A stretch of DNA of 24,885 nucleotides from Chara braunii. Its lineage: Eukaryota; Streptophyta; Charophyceae; Charales; Characeae. Of the stretch, positions 1 to 8,958 are shown in pieces. The stretch lies in the NCBI GenBank assembly GCA_003427395.1, contig BFEA01000386.1, positions 643,985 through 668,869 on the forward strand. The letters run 5' to 3'. The position numbers and the translations under genes are program-made. How positions within the stretch are numbered: the stretch's first letter is position 1; the number at the start of each line of letters is the position of its first letter. A model generated the notes under the pieces. The model was not told the origin of the DNA. It made no database searches and worked only from the letters and a program-made list of their open reading frames with translations.

Positions 1-43
1 TCTCTCTCTCTTTCTCTCTCCGTGGTTTGTCCCTTTCCAACAA

Positions 44-77
<34 letters not shown>

Positions 78-120
78 GTATACACACATACTCAAAAATA
101 TTGGATACACATAGACTTTT
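1..120. repeat. CT-rich start and (CA)n microsatellite
   Basis: The window opens in a CT-rich run, followed by an uninterrupted (AC)n dinucleotide array at about 45-75. This is ordinary simple-sequence DNA with no coding signal. Confidence 0.9.
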
Positions 121-1284
121 AAAAAATGACACAAATTGAGAGAATATGATGTCTACAACTCTTTTCAACATATGACACTGCATGTTGAACACGTACGAGT
201 AACATGTGACCCTCTGACAACCGCTTCCTTGTTCTTTGTGGTAAAGGGTGTCTGTGAATTACAATGTATTCCAAAAGACAAAAACCTTTCATTAAATGCA
301 CCGGACAACAATCGCACCTTAATTTCTTGATTTAAATAGAAATTTATGACTAAACGAGTGTGAAACAGTGTACGAAAGATTCTGAGTAATTATCTCATAT
401 TCTACGGACACTTCATGTCCGTTCGCAATGTATACTCCTTTGACACGTCATGGTCGGCAGGTGTGTTGTAATATCATACAGAATATTGCAGTCAGATTGA
501 AAATGAATACGCACCTGCCGACCAACGTAGTATTGAAGACAAAAATCGTTAAATTTATGTAGTTGCGGAACATTATTATCAGAATCAGTGAGAGTCATGT
601 GTTGTTTTGACAATCTCTTCGTTTAAAGTATGTTGGCACACACTTGGCGACGACATCACCCCTGTATCATCCCTGTTCCTTGGACGCGGGGAAACCCACA
701 CATACCATAACATACGTAGACTACAAAATACAATGTAATTCGTTTTTTTCACCGCTAAATTTTCGAAAGTGAGCAGCAACCAAAACGGAGTTTTCTCAGT
801 ACAATATTGTGTCTGTTTGTTGTAATAAAGAGTGACGACTATTCGTAGCGGACGAATAATTTTTTTTTTACATTTTTTGAACGGTGTTGGTAAACTGTTT
901 GTAAACAGACTTTCAACAATTTTTAAACAGGAGAGGCTATTTTTATACACATTTTCAACATAACTTCAACTGATTACAAACTACTGGTCCATCACTGGAA
1001 TGATATTGTCCCGTATGACCAGTGTATTCAAAAGGAAGATTTCATTGGCATCCCATGTGTTCAACAGGATACCCTTATAAATTGTGTAGGGAACCTGATT
1101 TTCAACAGTTGAATGTAATGCAAATCATACTAACATTCTGCATGTTCTGAAGCTGCATTTTTTCTATTGTCTTCTCTTCCTTGGTTTCCTTTCCGTTTTT
1201 TTTTTACTTGTTTTTTTTTTCAGTGGCCTTAAAATGAGCGGCTTCGAGTAATTCACAATTATTATTTCTATTACTTTCGACTGA
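121..1284. other. AT-rich intergenic DNA, no gene recognised
   Basis: Short ORFs occur here, the longest a 121-residue minus-strand frame at 585-950, but none resembles a known family and their composition follows the AT-rich background. The only structure I see is small inverted repeats: TTCAACAT/ATGTTGAA at 164-171 and 182-189, a 13-bp perfect pair at 451-463 and 512-524, and the palindrome TTCAACAGTTGAA at 1101-1113. Confidence 0.6.
451..524. repeat. 13-bp perfect inverted repeat with 48-nt loop
   Basis: TGGTCGGCAGGTG at 451-463 is exactly reverse-complemented by CACCTGCCGACCA at 512-524. The arms are much more GC-rich than the surrounding sequence. It could be the remains of a small palindromic element or a hairpin; nothing nearby indicates a function. 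Confidence 0.7.
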
Positions 1285-1352
1285 TTGCATCTGGATTTGA
1301 ACTTGGGTCTGAATTTCAACAGCTCAAGAGTATACTAACTGAGCTGACCCGT
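1285..1352 (-). repeat. tRNA-like sequence (tRNA pseudogene or SINE head)
   Basis: Read on the minus strand, this stretch has an A-box-like TCAGCTCAGTTAGT (1334-1347) followed by a B-box-like AGTTCAAATCC (1293-1303). The boxes lie in tRNA order and at roughly tRNA spacing, so they resemble an internal RNA polymerase III promoter. The acceptor and anticodon stems do not fold into a convincing cloverleaf, so a functional tRNA is unlikely. A tRNA-derived SINE head or an old tRNA pseudogene is the best reading. Confidence 0.42.
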
Positions 1353-2140
1353 TGTTCCTTCCGTTTGTTGTCCCTCTTTGGGTTTCATTTGCTCTCGTCA
1401 TCTCACCCTACCGTTATCGCCCATAACTCATCCGGAGGGAATGACAAATGGCGGGGTTGAACGGAAAGGTCACACACTCCCTTCCCTCTTCCCCTGAGGA
1501 ATCTTGCCCGTGCCCTTTTTCCTAGATCGTTCCCTCTTCCTTGATGAGGAATATTTCCCTCTCTCACCTGAGCACTCTTCTCCTTTTCGGTTTTCTTTGC
1601 TTGTTCTATTTCCCCCCCCGTTAGTAACGACTTCTTTTATTAGCATTCAAGTAAAAGCTTTCAACTGAAGACTGACCACAGGAGAACGATCCATTTACAA
1701 GCAAAGAAGAGAGGAGTACCTGCTTCCACTCTTTCCCTGTCGACGCTCATTTTTCTCTTTCTTCTCTTAGCTACCGATATGGAAGAGAAGAGGGGAGTAA
1801 CACTGCATAGCATAAAATCTGGGCAAGTGAGAGAAGGGGGTGTTGCACAGTGTAAATTCCCAACCCTCTCATTTGCCATCATTTTATATAAACTTATCCT
1901 TTCCCCGACCCTCTTCTCTCTGAACACCGTTCACCTTTTCCCAAGCCTCTCTGGATTCTTCTTGCCAACAACGCTCTTGCCGCCTGACAGGATCGTCAAC
2001 ACCTTAGAAAGAAAAACACAAAAGAAAAAAAGAAAAAAGAAAAAACAAACAAAGAAAAAGAAGTCAGCGCCATGCTGCCAAGTTGGTCTCATCTTTTTTT
2101 TTTTACCCGTAAAAGGGAGCGTGAATGATTTGATGAGTAT

Positions 2141-2142
<2 letters not shown>
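1353..2142. other. Pyrimidine-rich intergenic stretch, no gene recognised
   Basis: The region is dominated by CT-rich tracts, with a purine-rich A/G tract near 2008-2060. A TATATAAA at 1885-1892 sits inside this low-complexity sequence with no credible reading frame downstream. Open frames on both strands here are products of the biased composition. Confidence 0.5.

Positions 2143-2206
<64 letters not shown>
2143..2206. repeat. (CT)n microsatellite
   Basis: An uninterrupted dinucleotide array of about 30 CT units, followed by a run of C at about 2212-2221. It creates spurious Ser-Leu and Arg-Glu repeat frames on the two strands. Confidence 0.95.
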
Positions 2207-2209
<3 letters not shown>

Positions 2210-2412
2210 CCTCCCCCCCCCTTCTATGTCGCAGCGCACTCTCCTCTCCCTTTGCACCAATAGCGCAGTCATCTCTTGCCGGCGATGACGCCAAATCCGA
2301 CGTGCCCACCAACCTGCCTAGTTGAGGTAGACCCATGAACTGTTAGAATGCAGGCCTGAGTTTGGATTAAGATGGAACTAGATCGATGAAATGTAGTAAG
2401 GACTGGACCCCA

Positions 2413-2530
2413 CTGCTGTCTTTTTTTTCTTTTTTTTTTTTTGGGGGGGGGGGGGGGGGACAAAGAGCTCCATTCTATTTGTGGGGAGCAACACGTGTCG
2501 GGAACCGAGCCCAGCGTCCCATATAGAATT
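2413..2530 (-). mobile_element. Partial copy of dispersed LINE-type 3' tail
   Basis: A T-rich tract and a G run of at least 15 (about 2420-2459) are followed by a core at 2473-2520 that reads CTATTTGTGGGGAGCAAC and ends CCCAGCGTCCC. The same core lies at the 3' end of the LINE (6189-6236) and at two other loci. In the LINE-sense (minus) orientation the core comes first and then poly(C) and poly(A), as at a retroelement 3' end. The upstream core seen in other copies (GGTGGTAAGAGCACC type) is missing here, replaced by the homopolymer. Confidence 0.6.
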
Positions 2531-2669
2531 ATACAGATGATTCAAGAAATGATTTGAGTTACCAGGGCCATTACCTAGCATTTGGCTAAAAACAATCTGA
2601 GAACTATGAAAAAGATTAAGAAAAGTTTGGATAGCATCTAACCTACCGACCTAGTACAAGGTTTTCGCT

Positions 2670-4460
2670 TTGATGAACCTAAAAAACAAAAAGACAGGAA
2701 AACGAAAACCACCCCCGATCCAACTCCTTCCCCGCACCGCAGAGGGAAGACTAATTCCCAGGCCTTCAGTCCTCATACTAGAACTCGCTAGATTTTATAC
2801 CCCCCTTACTAGGGTGACAGGACAACGTCAACAGTCCCAGTACCTGACCGAACTAGTTCTGACGGACAGGAAGTGTCTTCCTCCCTCGACACCTTCCTTA
2901 GCTGCACAGCCCCCAAAGTTACAGGGTCACTACCCCGACATCAGCTACGTTGAACAAGATGGTTATGCCTTCCACCCTCGGCAAAGCTCCAATGGTCTCA
3001 TGCCCCCCTTGGTTACAGAGCACATGCTCTAGCACCGACCATTGTCACCCCACCCCGCCCTTCTAGTAGACCTATCACCCCGAACATCAATCCCTCCTCT
3101 ACCCGAGCACCACCTTACTAAAACCAACCCCCCTCTTTTGAAAAGTTTAAGAAATTTTCGAAATAGGAAATTTAGGTTCTGACATACACCCAGGATTCCA
3201 CAACACATAGTAAGCTCACCGTGTGACCAGCAGAGTTACTCCTTCCCACAAAAAACAAACTCCCTGTTCCTACACTGCCCCCACCGGAAGGCATCCCCTC
3301 TCCTCCCGGCCCCAGTTCGGAACAGCCTATAAACGACCACTTCAACCCTCTAAAAGGCATAAAATTCCCCCTAGAGTATACCTCCTAGGCTGAAGTTCCC
3401 CCTTCCTTCTGCCCCCTCCAAGCAAGGCAGCCCTCTCATCCTCACACCCTACTGTAAGCAGCCACCCCCTTGTCTTCTCCCCCCAACCGCCAGTGTTGAT
3501 CCGACCCTAAATCAACCTGGCCCAGAAAAAGACAAACCCTCATAATACCGCCTTCTCCCTTCCAAAGGTAACACCTCCCTCCTTGTGCAACCTTCAGGGG
3601 GAGGGGCTCCAACCCTAAAGGAGAACCCCTCCGATTCACAAAGCGAGATACAAATATACCATACCAAGATCCCGACAAGCTCCAAAACCTAATTAACGAG
3701 AAAACCAATTAGATTCAAAATTTTTATGACGACAGTAATCAAGACTAAGAAATAAGATTTACAGATGTAGAAATATTCAAATAGAGGAAAACTGCGAAAA
3801 CATACTCTTAAAAAATCAAAATTAGAAACACAATTAGGAAATCTGTCTACGACAACCTATTGGAAAGGAACATTTAAGAACAAAATTCAAGAAATTCATC
3901 TAAGATGTCCAATATTGGACTCACGAATGTCTAAGATCAAGAATAATCCTGATCCTAGTTGAGGTCATCAACATACGAATTTCAAAAGATGGGGTTGAAT
4001 ATAAGATTTGATAAAATTTGAAAATCCAAAATAGGGAAACCTCGCTCAGACAGCGAATCAAGAACTTATTAGCCAGAAAAAAACAGATCAACACTAGACA
4101 GAAAAACTAATCAATCAAATCGAATTATTACAGAAAATATATGATCATCAAAGACTTCAAGGTAGCACAAATATTAGGTCATCACGTTTGGAATTAACGA
4201 CAAGGAAAAAACAATTAGGTAAAAAAAAAAACAAGCAGACTGTCGTTAAAACAACCAAATCAGACAACGCAATTGAACTTGAAACCCTAAGATACTATGG
4301 AAATTTGAGCAATACTCAGGATGGCAGCCTCGAGAAGCTGCTGCGCGCCGAGCTCCCATCGCGTCGTGAGGTTGTCTTGAACTATAAAAATCTCCAACCC
4401 TCGAGGTCAACGCGAGACGCTCTACTCCCACCATCTCCTAATCCAACTGCCTGACCGCTA
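2670..4460 (+). pseudogene. Broken ORF: proline-rich then coiled-coil (possible retroelement gag)
   Basis: One frame is open from 2670 to 3032 and again from 4188 to 4454. Between them the same frame stays protein-like but has several stops (for example near 3180, 3345-3380, 3955, 4010-4055 and 4090). The first half is rich in Pro, Ser and Leu. The second half (about 3690-4300) is rich in Lys, Asn, Gln and Glu, with heptad-like Leu/Ile spacing, as in LETQLGNL and EKLINQIELLQKIYDHQ. Near 3690-3800 an alternative frame (DKLQNLINEKTN, then FYDDSNQD) looks better, so at least one frameshift is likely. No domain is recognised. Coiled-coil N-terminal regions of this type occur in plant retrotransposon Gag proteins, but a decayed host gene is equally possible. 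Confidence 0.3.
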
Positions 4461-5385
4461 GTCCGACCAAACTCATCCCCCGCCTCTTCCTGCGAGAGGA
4501 GCACCTTCTCCTCCCCATAGCCAGTGCTAGTACAGCCCCTTGGCAAGGTGCACTGGGCAAAAGAGATACATAGGACACCGCCGCCTCCTTAAACCTTCTT
4601 GAAGGCGATTGTGTTGTGAGTGACAACGTCAAACCCGTCAATGCAGCCTCAAAGAGAATTCGATCTATGCACAATAATCCTCAAACAGTTGGATCAGACG
4701 AAGCAGGAAACAGAGAACTAGAGGTAGAGGTAGGAGAAGAGAAAACCCTGAACACTCGTCTTTAATACACCCACTCTCTTTACTGTCCACAACCCATCCA
4801 TGCCACGTTGCATCCAGCGTCCTCCCCTTCATACACTGTCACACCAAGCCGTGGTATGACCATACCATATCGCCTCGCACCTTTCCCCCCATGGCAGCCC
4901 CCCTCCAGCCACGCCTCAGAGGAAGTCTCGTAACGCGCCATCGCTGCCCTCCGCCAATCCTCGCCTACTCGTATTCGCTCTCCGTCGCTTAGACCCCGGG
5001 GTGCAGCGCTCCCGGTACCGCTGCGCCCCCCTCCTCGGTTGTGCTGTCAACACCCCCCCCCCCCACTGCTGTCTTACAAGCGTTCGGAATACATTTTTCT
5101 TTCTCTTCTTTTCCTTCTTTCAAATTCACTTTTCACTACCTACCTACCACTACTCCTAAGGCTATATGGGGCACCCCTGCAAGCATAGCCACCTCTCACA
5201 GTAAATGGAATATTGTGTGTTGCCCCTTGCTCTAGAGGTCAAGGATACCAAACATTTTGGCTGTAGCCCCATCGAGTAACAACAACACTCTCCCACACAC
5301 CACGCACAAGACACACACATACAAACACACACACATTCGCATCCATGTTGGCTAAAGATTCTACTGTTACCGAGGAGGGGGAGCA
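4461..5385. other. C/T-rich region without recognisable gene
   Basis: No credible ORF. It holds a C run at about 5052-5063 and an imperfect (CA)n stretch at 5295-5336. Short frames here have no family resemblance. Confidence 0.5.
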
Positions 5386-5390
5386 AGCCT

Positions 5391-5447
5391 AATTTCTCAG
5401 CTGGTTGGCACTAAGCTCGCCCCTGGTGGTCAGTAGGAATTGAGCCG
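5391..5447 (+). repeat. Degenerate tRNA-like sequence
   Basis: TTCTCAGCTGGTTGGCA (5394-5410) resembles the D-arm/A-box of tRNAs. GGAATTGAGCC (5436-5446) resembles a B-box at about the right distance, about 38 bases downstream. The intervening anticodon arm is not clear. It may be a SINE head or a tRNA relic; the match is weaker than the one at 1285-1352. Confidence 0.3.
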
Positions 5448-5621
5448 ACTACTCCCTGAATGTCACTTGTGTGGCCAGCAAACTGAGCCAGGCTGCTTGC
5501 TTCGAAGACATTTTTCCCACATACTTCCCCAATGAAGGGCCGAAATGCTTTGGAAACTACGTCGCACACCACGTTTTCACACAGTTCCGTTTCCCCGTTC
5601 CAGCCCGAAATGACATCCTCA

Positions 5622-5667
5622 GGGAGGGAGGAGGGAGGGAGGGGGGAGGGAGGGGGGAGGGAGGAGG
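5622..5667 (+). repeat. G-rich tract with G-quadruplex potential
   Basis: At least nine runs of three or more G, separated by single A residues, lie in 46 bases (GGGAGGGAGGAGGGAGGG and onward). This satisfies the usual intramolecular G-quadruplex rule many times over on the plus strand. It is also simply a GGGA-type microsatellite, and no gene is close enough to assign a regulatory role. Confidence 0.8.
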
Positions 5668-5699
5668 CACCTTAGACATAAGATGTGGAAAGGAGATAC

Positions 5700-6082
5700 A
5701 GGGATTGGATGAAGACTGAGGCAAGCAGAGGTCTACTTTTTGTATAGGTGAAGTTTTTCATAGGTAACCCGGATGGGCTGACCTAGGGAGGCGCTGGACG
5801 CTGCGGCCCCCTGGACTGGTGTCTTGGGCCATAGGGGAGAGGCAGGTTTTTGCTGACTTCTCTATTTTCCTATCTGATGCCTTTTCACTGTTAATTTTGA
5901 ACAATGCCCCTTAGACTAGATGGGGCTTGAGTGTGTGTATGTTAAAAAAAAAATAAAAATTAAATCCATATCGGGTAACCTGCAGCATGTGGTGAAGTGT
6001 GATCCGGTTTTCTGTTTCCCAATAAGGGGCCTATGATTTGGGTTGGTCGAACTCTTCCAGCCCTAATATGAAGAGGAGTGTC
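5700..6082. other. Target-side flank of the LINE, no gene recognised
   Basis: About 380 bases of unremarkable sequence with an A tract at about 5943-5960. It ends where the oligo(T) tract of the LINE tail begins. Confidence 0.5.
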
Positions 6083-6102
6083 TTTTTTTTTTTTTTTTTT
6101 TT

Positions 6103-6310
6103 GTTCACAAAGGCCCTCGTGCAAGACCTCGATCCTGGTGGTGGTATGAGAACCATCGGGATTGAGGTCTTGCCTGGCGGGCCGCTCCGTCTATTGGTGG
6201 GGAGCATCACCTGCTGGAAACCGGGTCCAGCGTCCCTTGAATACATCTTTACAAGTTTATACATCATTGAGCCTGACACCGCTGTGCTGGAAACCGGGCC
6301 CAGCGTCCCA
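6103..6310 (-). repeat. LINE 3'UTR tail with duplicated core
   Basis: The 25-base core TGCTGGAAACCGGG(T/C)CCAGCGTCCC, given here in two parts by position, occurs twice in the LINE 3'UTR. The copies lie at 6212-6236 and 6285-6309, 73 bases apart, with one difference. The inner copy belongs to the longer shared tail (6189-6236). The spaced core GGTGGTATGAGAACC lies at 6140-6154, nearer the poly(A). The same two cores recur at about 10.5 kb and 20.4 kb. Confidence 0.75.
6121..6173 (-). ncRNA. Stem-loop at the 3' end of the LINE RNA
   Basis: GCAAGACCTCGATCC (6121-6135) pairs with GGATTGAGGTCTTGC (6159-6173). This gives a 15-base stem with one non-Watson-Crick position, and an inner TGGT/ACCA pairing is possible in the loop. 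It lies only about 18 bases from the poly(A) tail. In stringent-type LINEs the reverse transcriptase recognises a 3'-terminal stem-loop, so this is a candidate recognition element. That role is inferred, not shown. Confidence 0.6.
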
Positions 6311-6575
6311 TATCCGAACTTTTACTTCCCTTCCGATCCTGTGGCATGGTCGGGTGTTGGGGGGGCGGGGCACCGGGGAGCACCGATGGAGACTCCCTCC
6401 ATTACCCAGCCCCTACCCACCATCTGCTCTCCTCGTGGTGTATTGAGTTGGACTGAGTTGAACTGACTTGAATAAACTGAAGGTCTGAGATTAAAAAAAT
6501 GAGACTGGTAAAAACTGATAAAACTGAGATAAAAATGAAGGTGGAGAAAGAGGAAGGGATAGGGGAGAGCCCTGC

Positions 6576-7574
6576 TCAGCCAGGGGCCGGAAATAGTGGC
6601 TCCGGTAGCACTTCCTCCAAGGACAAGGGGTGGGGGTGGAAGGCGTCTGCAAATTCCTGGGCGGGGCGTAACGGGTCGCCAGGGTCTACCTTGGTCCATT
6701 CGTGAAAAAACAGCTGGTAATCTCTTTCAATCTCTACCCGGTGTCCCTCTTGCAGATCTCTTTCCAACTGACGATCCCCGGCCCACCTTACCTCTGCCAA
6801 CCATCCCTCCCGTTCCCCTCCCAACCAGTCCTTACCAAAGCGGGAGATGATTCTGTTGATATCTTCCCGGGAATGCATTTGATCGAGTTTGTCTTTGGCC
6901 GCCCTCCAGTGGGCCGTGAGTTCATGTTGTACTAATAGCCGTAATTGCTCCGTGACCTCTTCGCCCTCCACCCTTGCTCCCTCCACCTCTAGGATGCGTC
7001 TCCTCCACCATATGACCCATAGGACAGCGCGTCTTCCCAAGTGAAACATATTTTCCTCGAATGTATTTCCCTGGATCGGGGGATAGTGTCCCAGAAGTAT
7101 GACCCTCCAATCCCATGGCCATAATGTGCCTGGAACTATGCGCCACCAAATCCTATCCCAACTCCTCCATAGTAATACCGCCGCCGGGCACTGAAGGAAG
7201 ATGTGCTCTATTGTCTCAGTGCACTTTCACCTGGGGTAGCACTGGAGACATCTGTGGCACCAAGGTAATGCTCGTCCCTGCAGCTCTAGGCGTGTATGCT
7301 CTATTAGCCAGTCGTTGGTTGGCAGACATCGATGTGCTACTTGCCACTGGAGGGCATAAATTTTTGCAGGTCTCTTGCCATAGTGTGCAAACCATCTGAT
7401 GGGTTTGAGCAGGCCATGCTCTATATTGAGATGACGATACCATCTGTCTTCTACTAGCTCCCGCAGTCTACGTTTGGGACGAAGCATCCGGTAAACCGAT
7501 TTGGATTCCAGTTTAACCAGTGCTAACGTCTTTGCTTCCCCCTCCTGCTCTGGGCTTCCTGGGACCAACTTCAC
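6576..7574 (-). pseudogene. LINE ORF2 fragment: zf-RVT zinc-binding domain and C-terminal extension
   Basis: A single frame runs from about 7574 to the TGA at 6576-6578, interrupted once by TGA at 7227-7229. It begins with SVYRMLRPK, RWYRHLNI and KIYALQWQVAHRCLPTNDWL, the signature of the reverse-transcriptase zinc-binding domain (zf-RVT). The zinc ligands follow as CHRCLQC and, after the stop, TIEHIFLQC. About 200 further residues follow, with a hydrophobic/Trp-rich part (LWRSWDRIWWRIV, LWVIWWRRR) and a charged helical tail. I see no RNase H motif in this tail. The domain normally follows the RT in plant LINEs and binds the element's RNA or target DNA. The stop is one transition away from CGA or TGG. 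Confidence 0.8.
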
Positions 7575-8240
7575 TCATCGAGGTCGAAAAGAAGATCCTC
7601 AATCGGGGTCATTGGTCGGTATGCCCTCCATCCTCTTCCTTCATCAAGTACTCTGATGCGATATACATCCTTTTTCTTTTTCCATATAAATGGTTGTTGG
7701 TTCCACCGCAATTTGTCATCCCTCTGGATAGTGGAAACTTCGATCAACACTTGCGTTTGGTGGACAAGATGTACGTGCCCTACCTGCTTATCGTGATCGG
7801 GCAGCCCTACCCAGTCTCCTTCCTTTAAGCAAGGGCCTTTTCGGAGGGTGATGTACCACTGGAGGGGAAAGCTATCAATGAGTTCGTTTAGGGTAGATTC
7901 TGTGAAGTGACAATGCCGCAGCCATGTACGCATTCTTTCTACACTTTTCCAGCACCCTGCATCCATGTCCCAAAGGTCCCCTACCCTCCGAGCCCCGTGT
8001 TTCACCCAACCCTTCCATGAAGAGTCCGAACTACACCTCACATGGCCCGAGGAGTCTGTGATCAGTCGATTGCCGAACAAGGGCTGTCTAAATATTTCCT
8101 CCCNCCTGTTTGGTGTTGGTCCATCGGGGGGGGGGGGAGCTTCCTCCATGTACGTAGGAGGTGCAACCATTGTTTATCTGTGGGGTCCCCATTCCAGTAT
8201 CTCCTTGGTAGCCTCCAATACCTGTCTTCAAGTCACACCA
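7571..8240 (-). pseudogene. LINE ORF2 fragment: linker between reverse transcriptase and zf-RVT
   Basis: A 199-residue block, in a different frame from the preceding one, continues the LINE protein. It contains LFGNRLITDSSG and WKGWVKHGARRVGDLWDMD. These resemble the 'lL.n..i...g....w..Gi..v.DL.d' linker that precedes the zinc-binding domain in plant LINEs. A TAA stop just upstream of the ATG at 8170 interrupts the frame, whose protein-like part begins at about 8240. One unresolved base (N) lies at 8104, next to a G run, so some frame damage here could be an assembly fault. The block overlaps the next one by a few bases at 7571-7574. Confidence 0.7.
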
Positions 8241-8877
8241 GGGGGGCGATTTCAGGTGGGGCTTCTGGGGCCAGGGCTGCAATTTGTGTCAGAGCTAAGG
8301 GGACCCAGAGAGAGGTTGGTGAAAAAATGATATGTTGGAGCCAGCGAACCGTGAGGGCCTGGAACTGTGTGGCCGGGTCCACAATCCCCAACCCTCTTCC
8401 GGCCTTAGGCTGAATCACCGATTCCCACGCCACTCGACTGATAGCGTGGGGATTGTTACTATCCCCTCTCCATAGGAAGACCCCCAGTTGCTGCTTCAAT
8501 GTCTTGAGCCCCCCGTTGCTCATGGGCCATAAAATGACCTTATACCAGAGCGTGGCTAGTACCACATTGTTAATAACAAGGGCCCATTCGAATATGGATG
8601 TGCGTTTGTTGTTCCACCCCTTTAACTTGGCATGTGCCTGTCCTGCCAACCATTCGTCATTGGTCACCAGTTTTCCCTTTGTTGTGACTAAAGCCCCCAG
8701 AATTCTTAGAGGATCTTCTGGGGGAAGCCAAGTGACTTGCAGGTTGTCGGGAGACCTTCCCCCTTGGTGGTGTAACCACCATCCTATTGTCTTTTGTCCC
8801 CAGTTCACAGCCATATCTGACATGTTGCAGAAACGATTCATAAGATTCTGGATTTCTTCCATATTCGATTCCGTCGC
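8233..8877 (-). pseudogene. LINE ORF2 fragment: end of reverse transcriptase domain and thumb
   Basis: This 209-residue open block (ATG at 8860-8862) matches the part of plant LINE ORF2 just after the catalytic YADD motif. It has an N-terminal helix with FCNMSDMAVNW, the usual 'F...SG..vNw.Kt' position. Next come the RILGALV segment, LKGWNNKRTSIFEWALVIN and LATLWYKVILWPMS. It closes with LGVFLWRG and WESVIQPKAGRGLGIVD, which correspond to the conserved 'FLW.G', 'W..v..PK..GGLGi.d' landmarks. The frame extends a few codons upstream (KATESN), then meets a TAG; before that it reads L-N-T-A, possibly a degraded D-D-T-A. The block ends at a stop near 8233, where the protein continues in another frame. 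Confidence 0.8.
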
Positions 8878-8937
8878 TTTCTATGCTGTATTCAATTTGA
8901 TAATTTGAGCCTTGGGCACTGGGCCCCTCTGTCTTTG

Positions 8938-8958
8938 AAAAAAAAAAAAAAAAAAAAA
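8938..8958 (+). repeat. A21 homopolymer at the LINE 5' break
   Basis: An uninterrupted run of 21 A on the plus strand lies immediately beyond the 5' truncation point of the LINE. It could be the tail of an older plus-strand retroinsertion or part of the A/T-rich target. Confidence 0.7.

Larger units (their letters stand above)
6083..8937 (-). mobile_element. 5'-truncated LINE (non-LTR retrotransposon)
   Basis: On the minus strand this reads as the 3' part of a LINE: the C-terminal half of ORF2, then about 490 bases of 3'UTR, then a 20-A poly(A) tail (T tract at 6083-6102 on the plus strand). The 5' break lies just upstream of 8862, close to where the reverse transcriptase YADD motif would be, so the polymerase active site is missing. 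Truncation at the 5' end is typical of target-primed reverse transcription. The coding part is itself broken: two changes of frame (about 8235 and 7572) and an in-frame TGA at 7227-7229. A possible short target duplication is AAAGACA, found on the minus strand next to both ends, but its A-rich character makes it weak. Confidence 0.85.

Noticed and set aside
585-950. 121-residue minus-strand ORF
   Set aside because: No family resemblance, AT-driven composition and no supporting signals.
1885-1892. TATATAAA as a promoter
   Set aside because: It lies in low-complexity sequence with no credible downstream gene; the motif is expected by chance.
1931-2336. Frames with long Arg-Glu or Ser-Leu repeats
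   Set aside because: These are direct translations of the (CT)n microsatellite.
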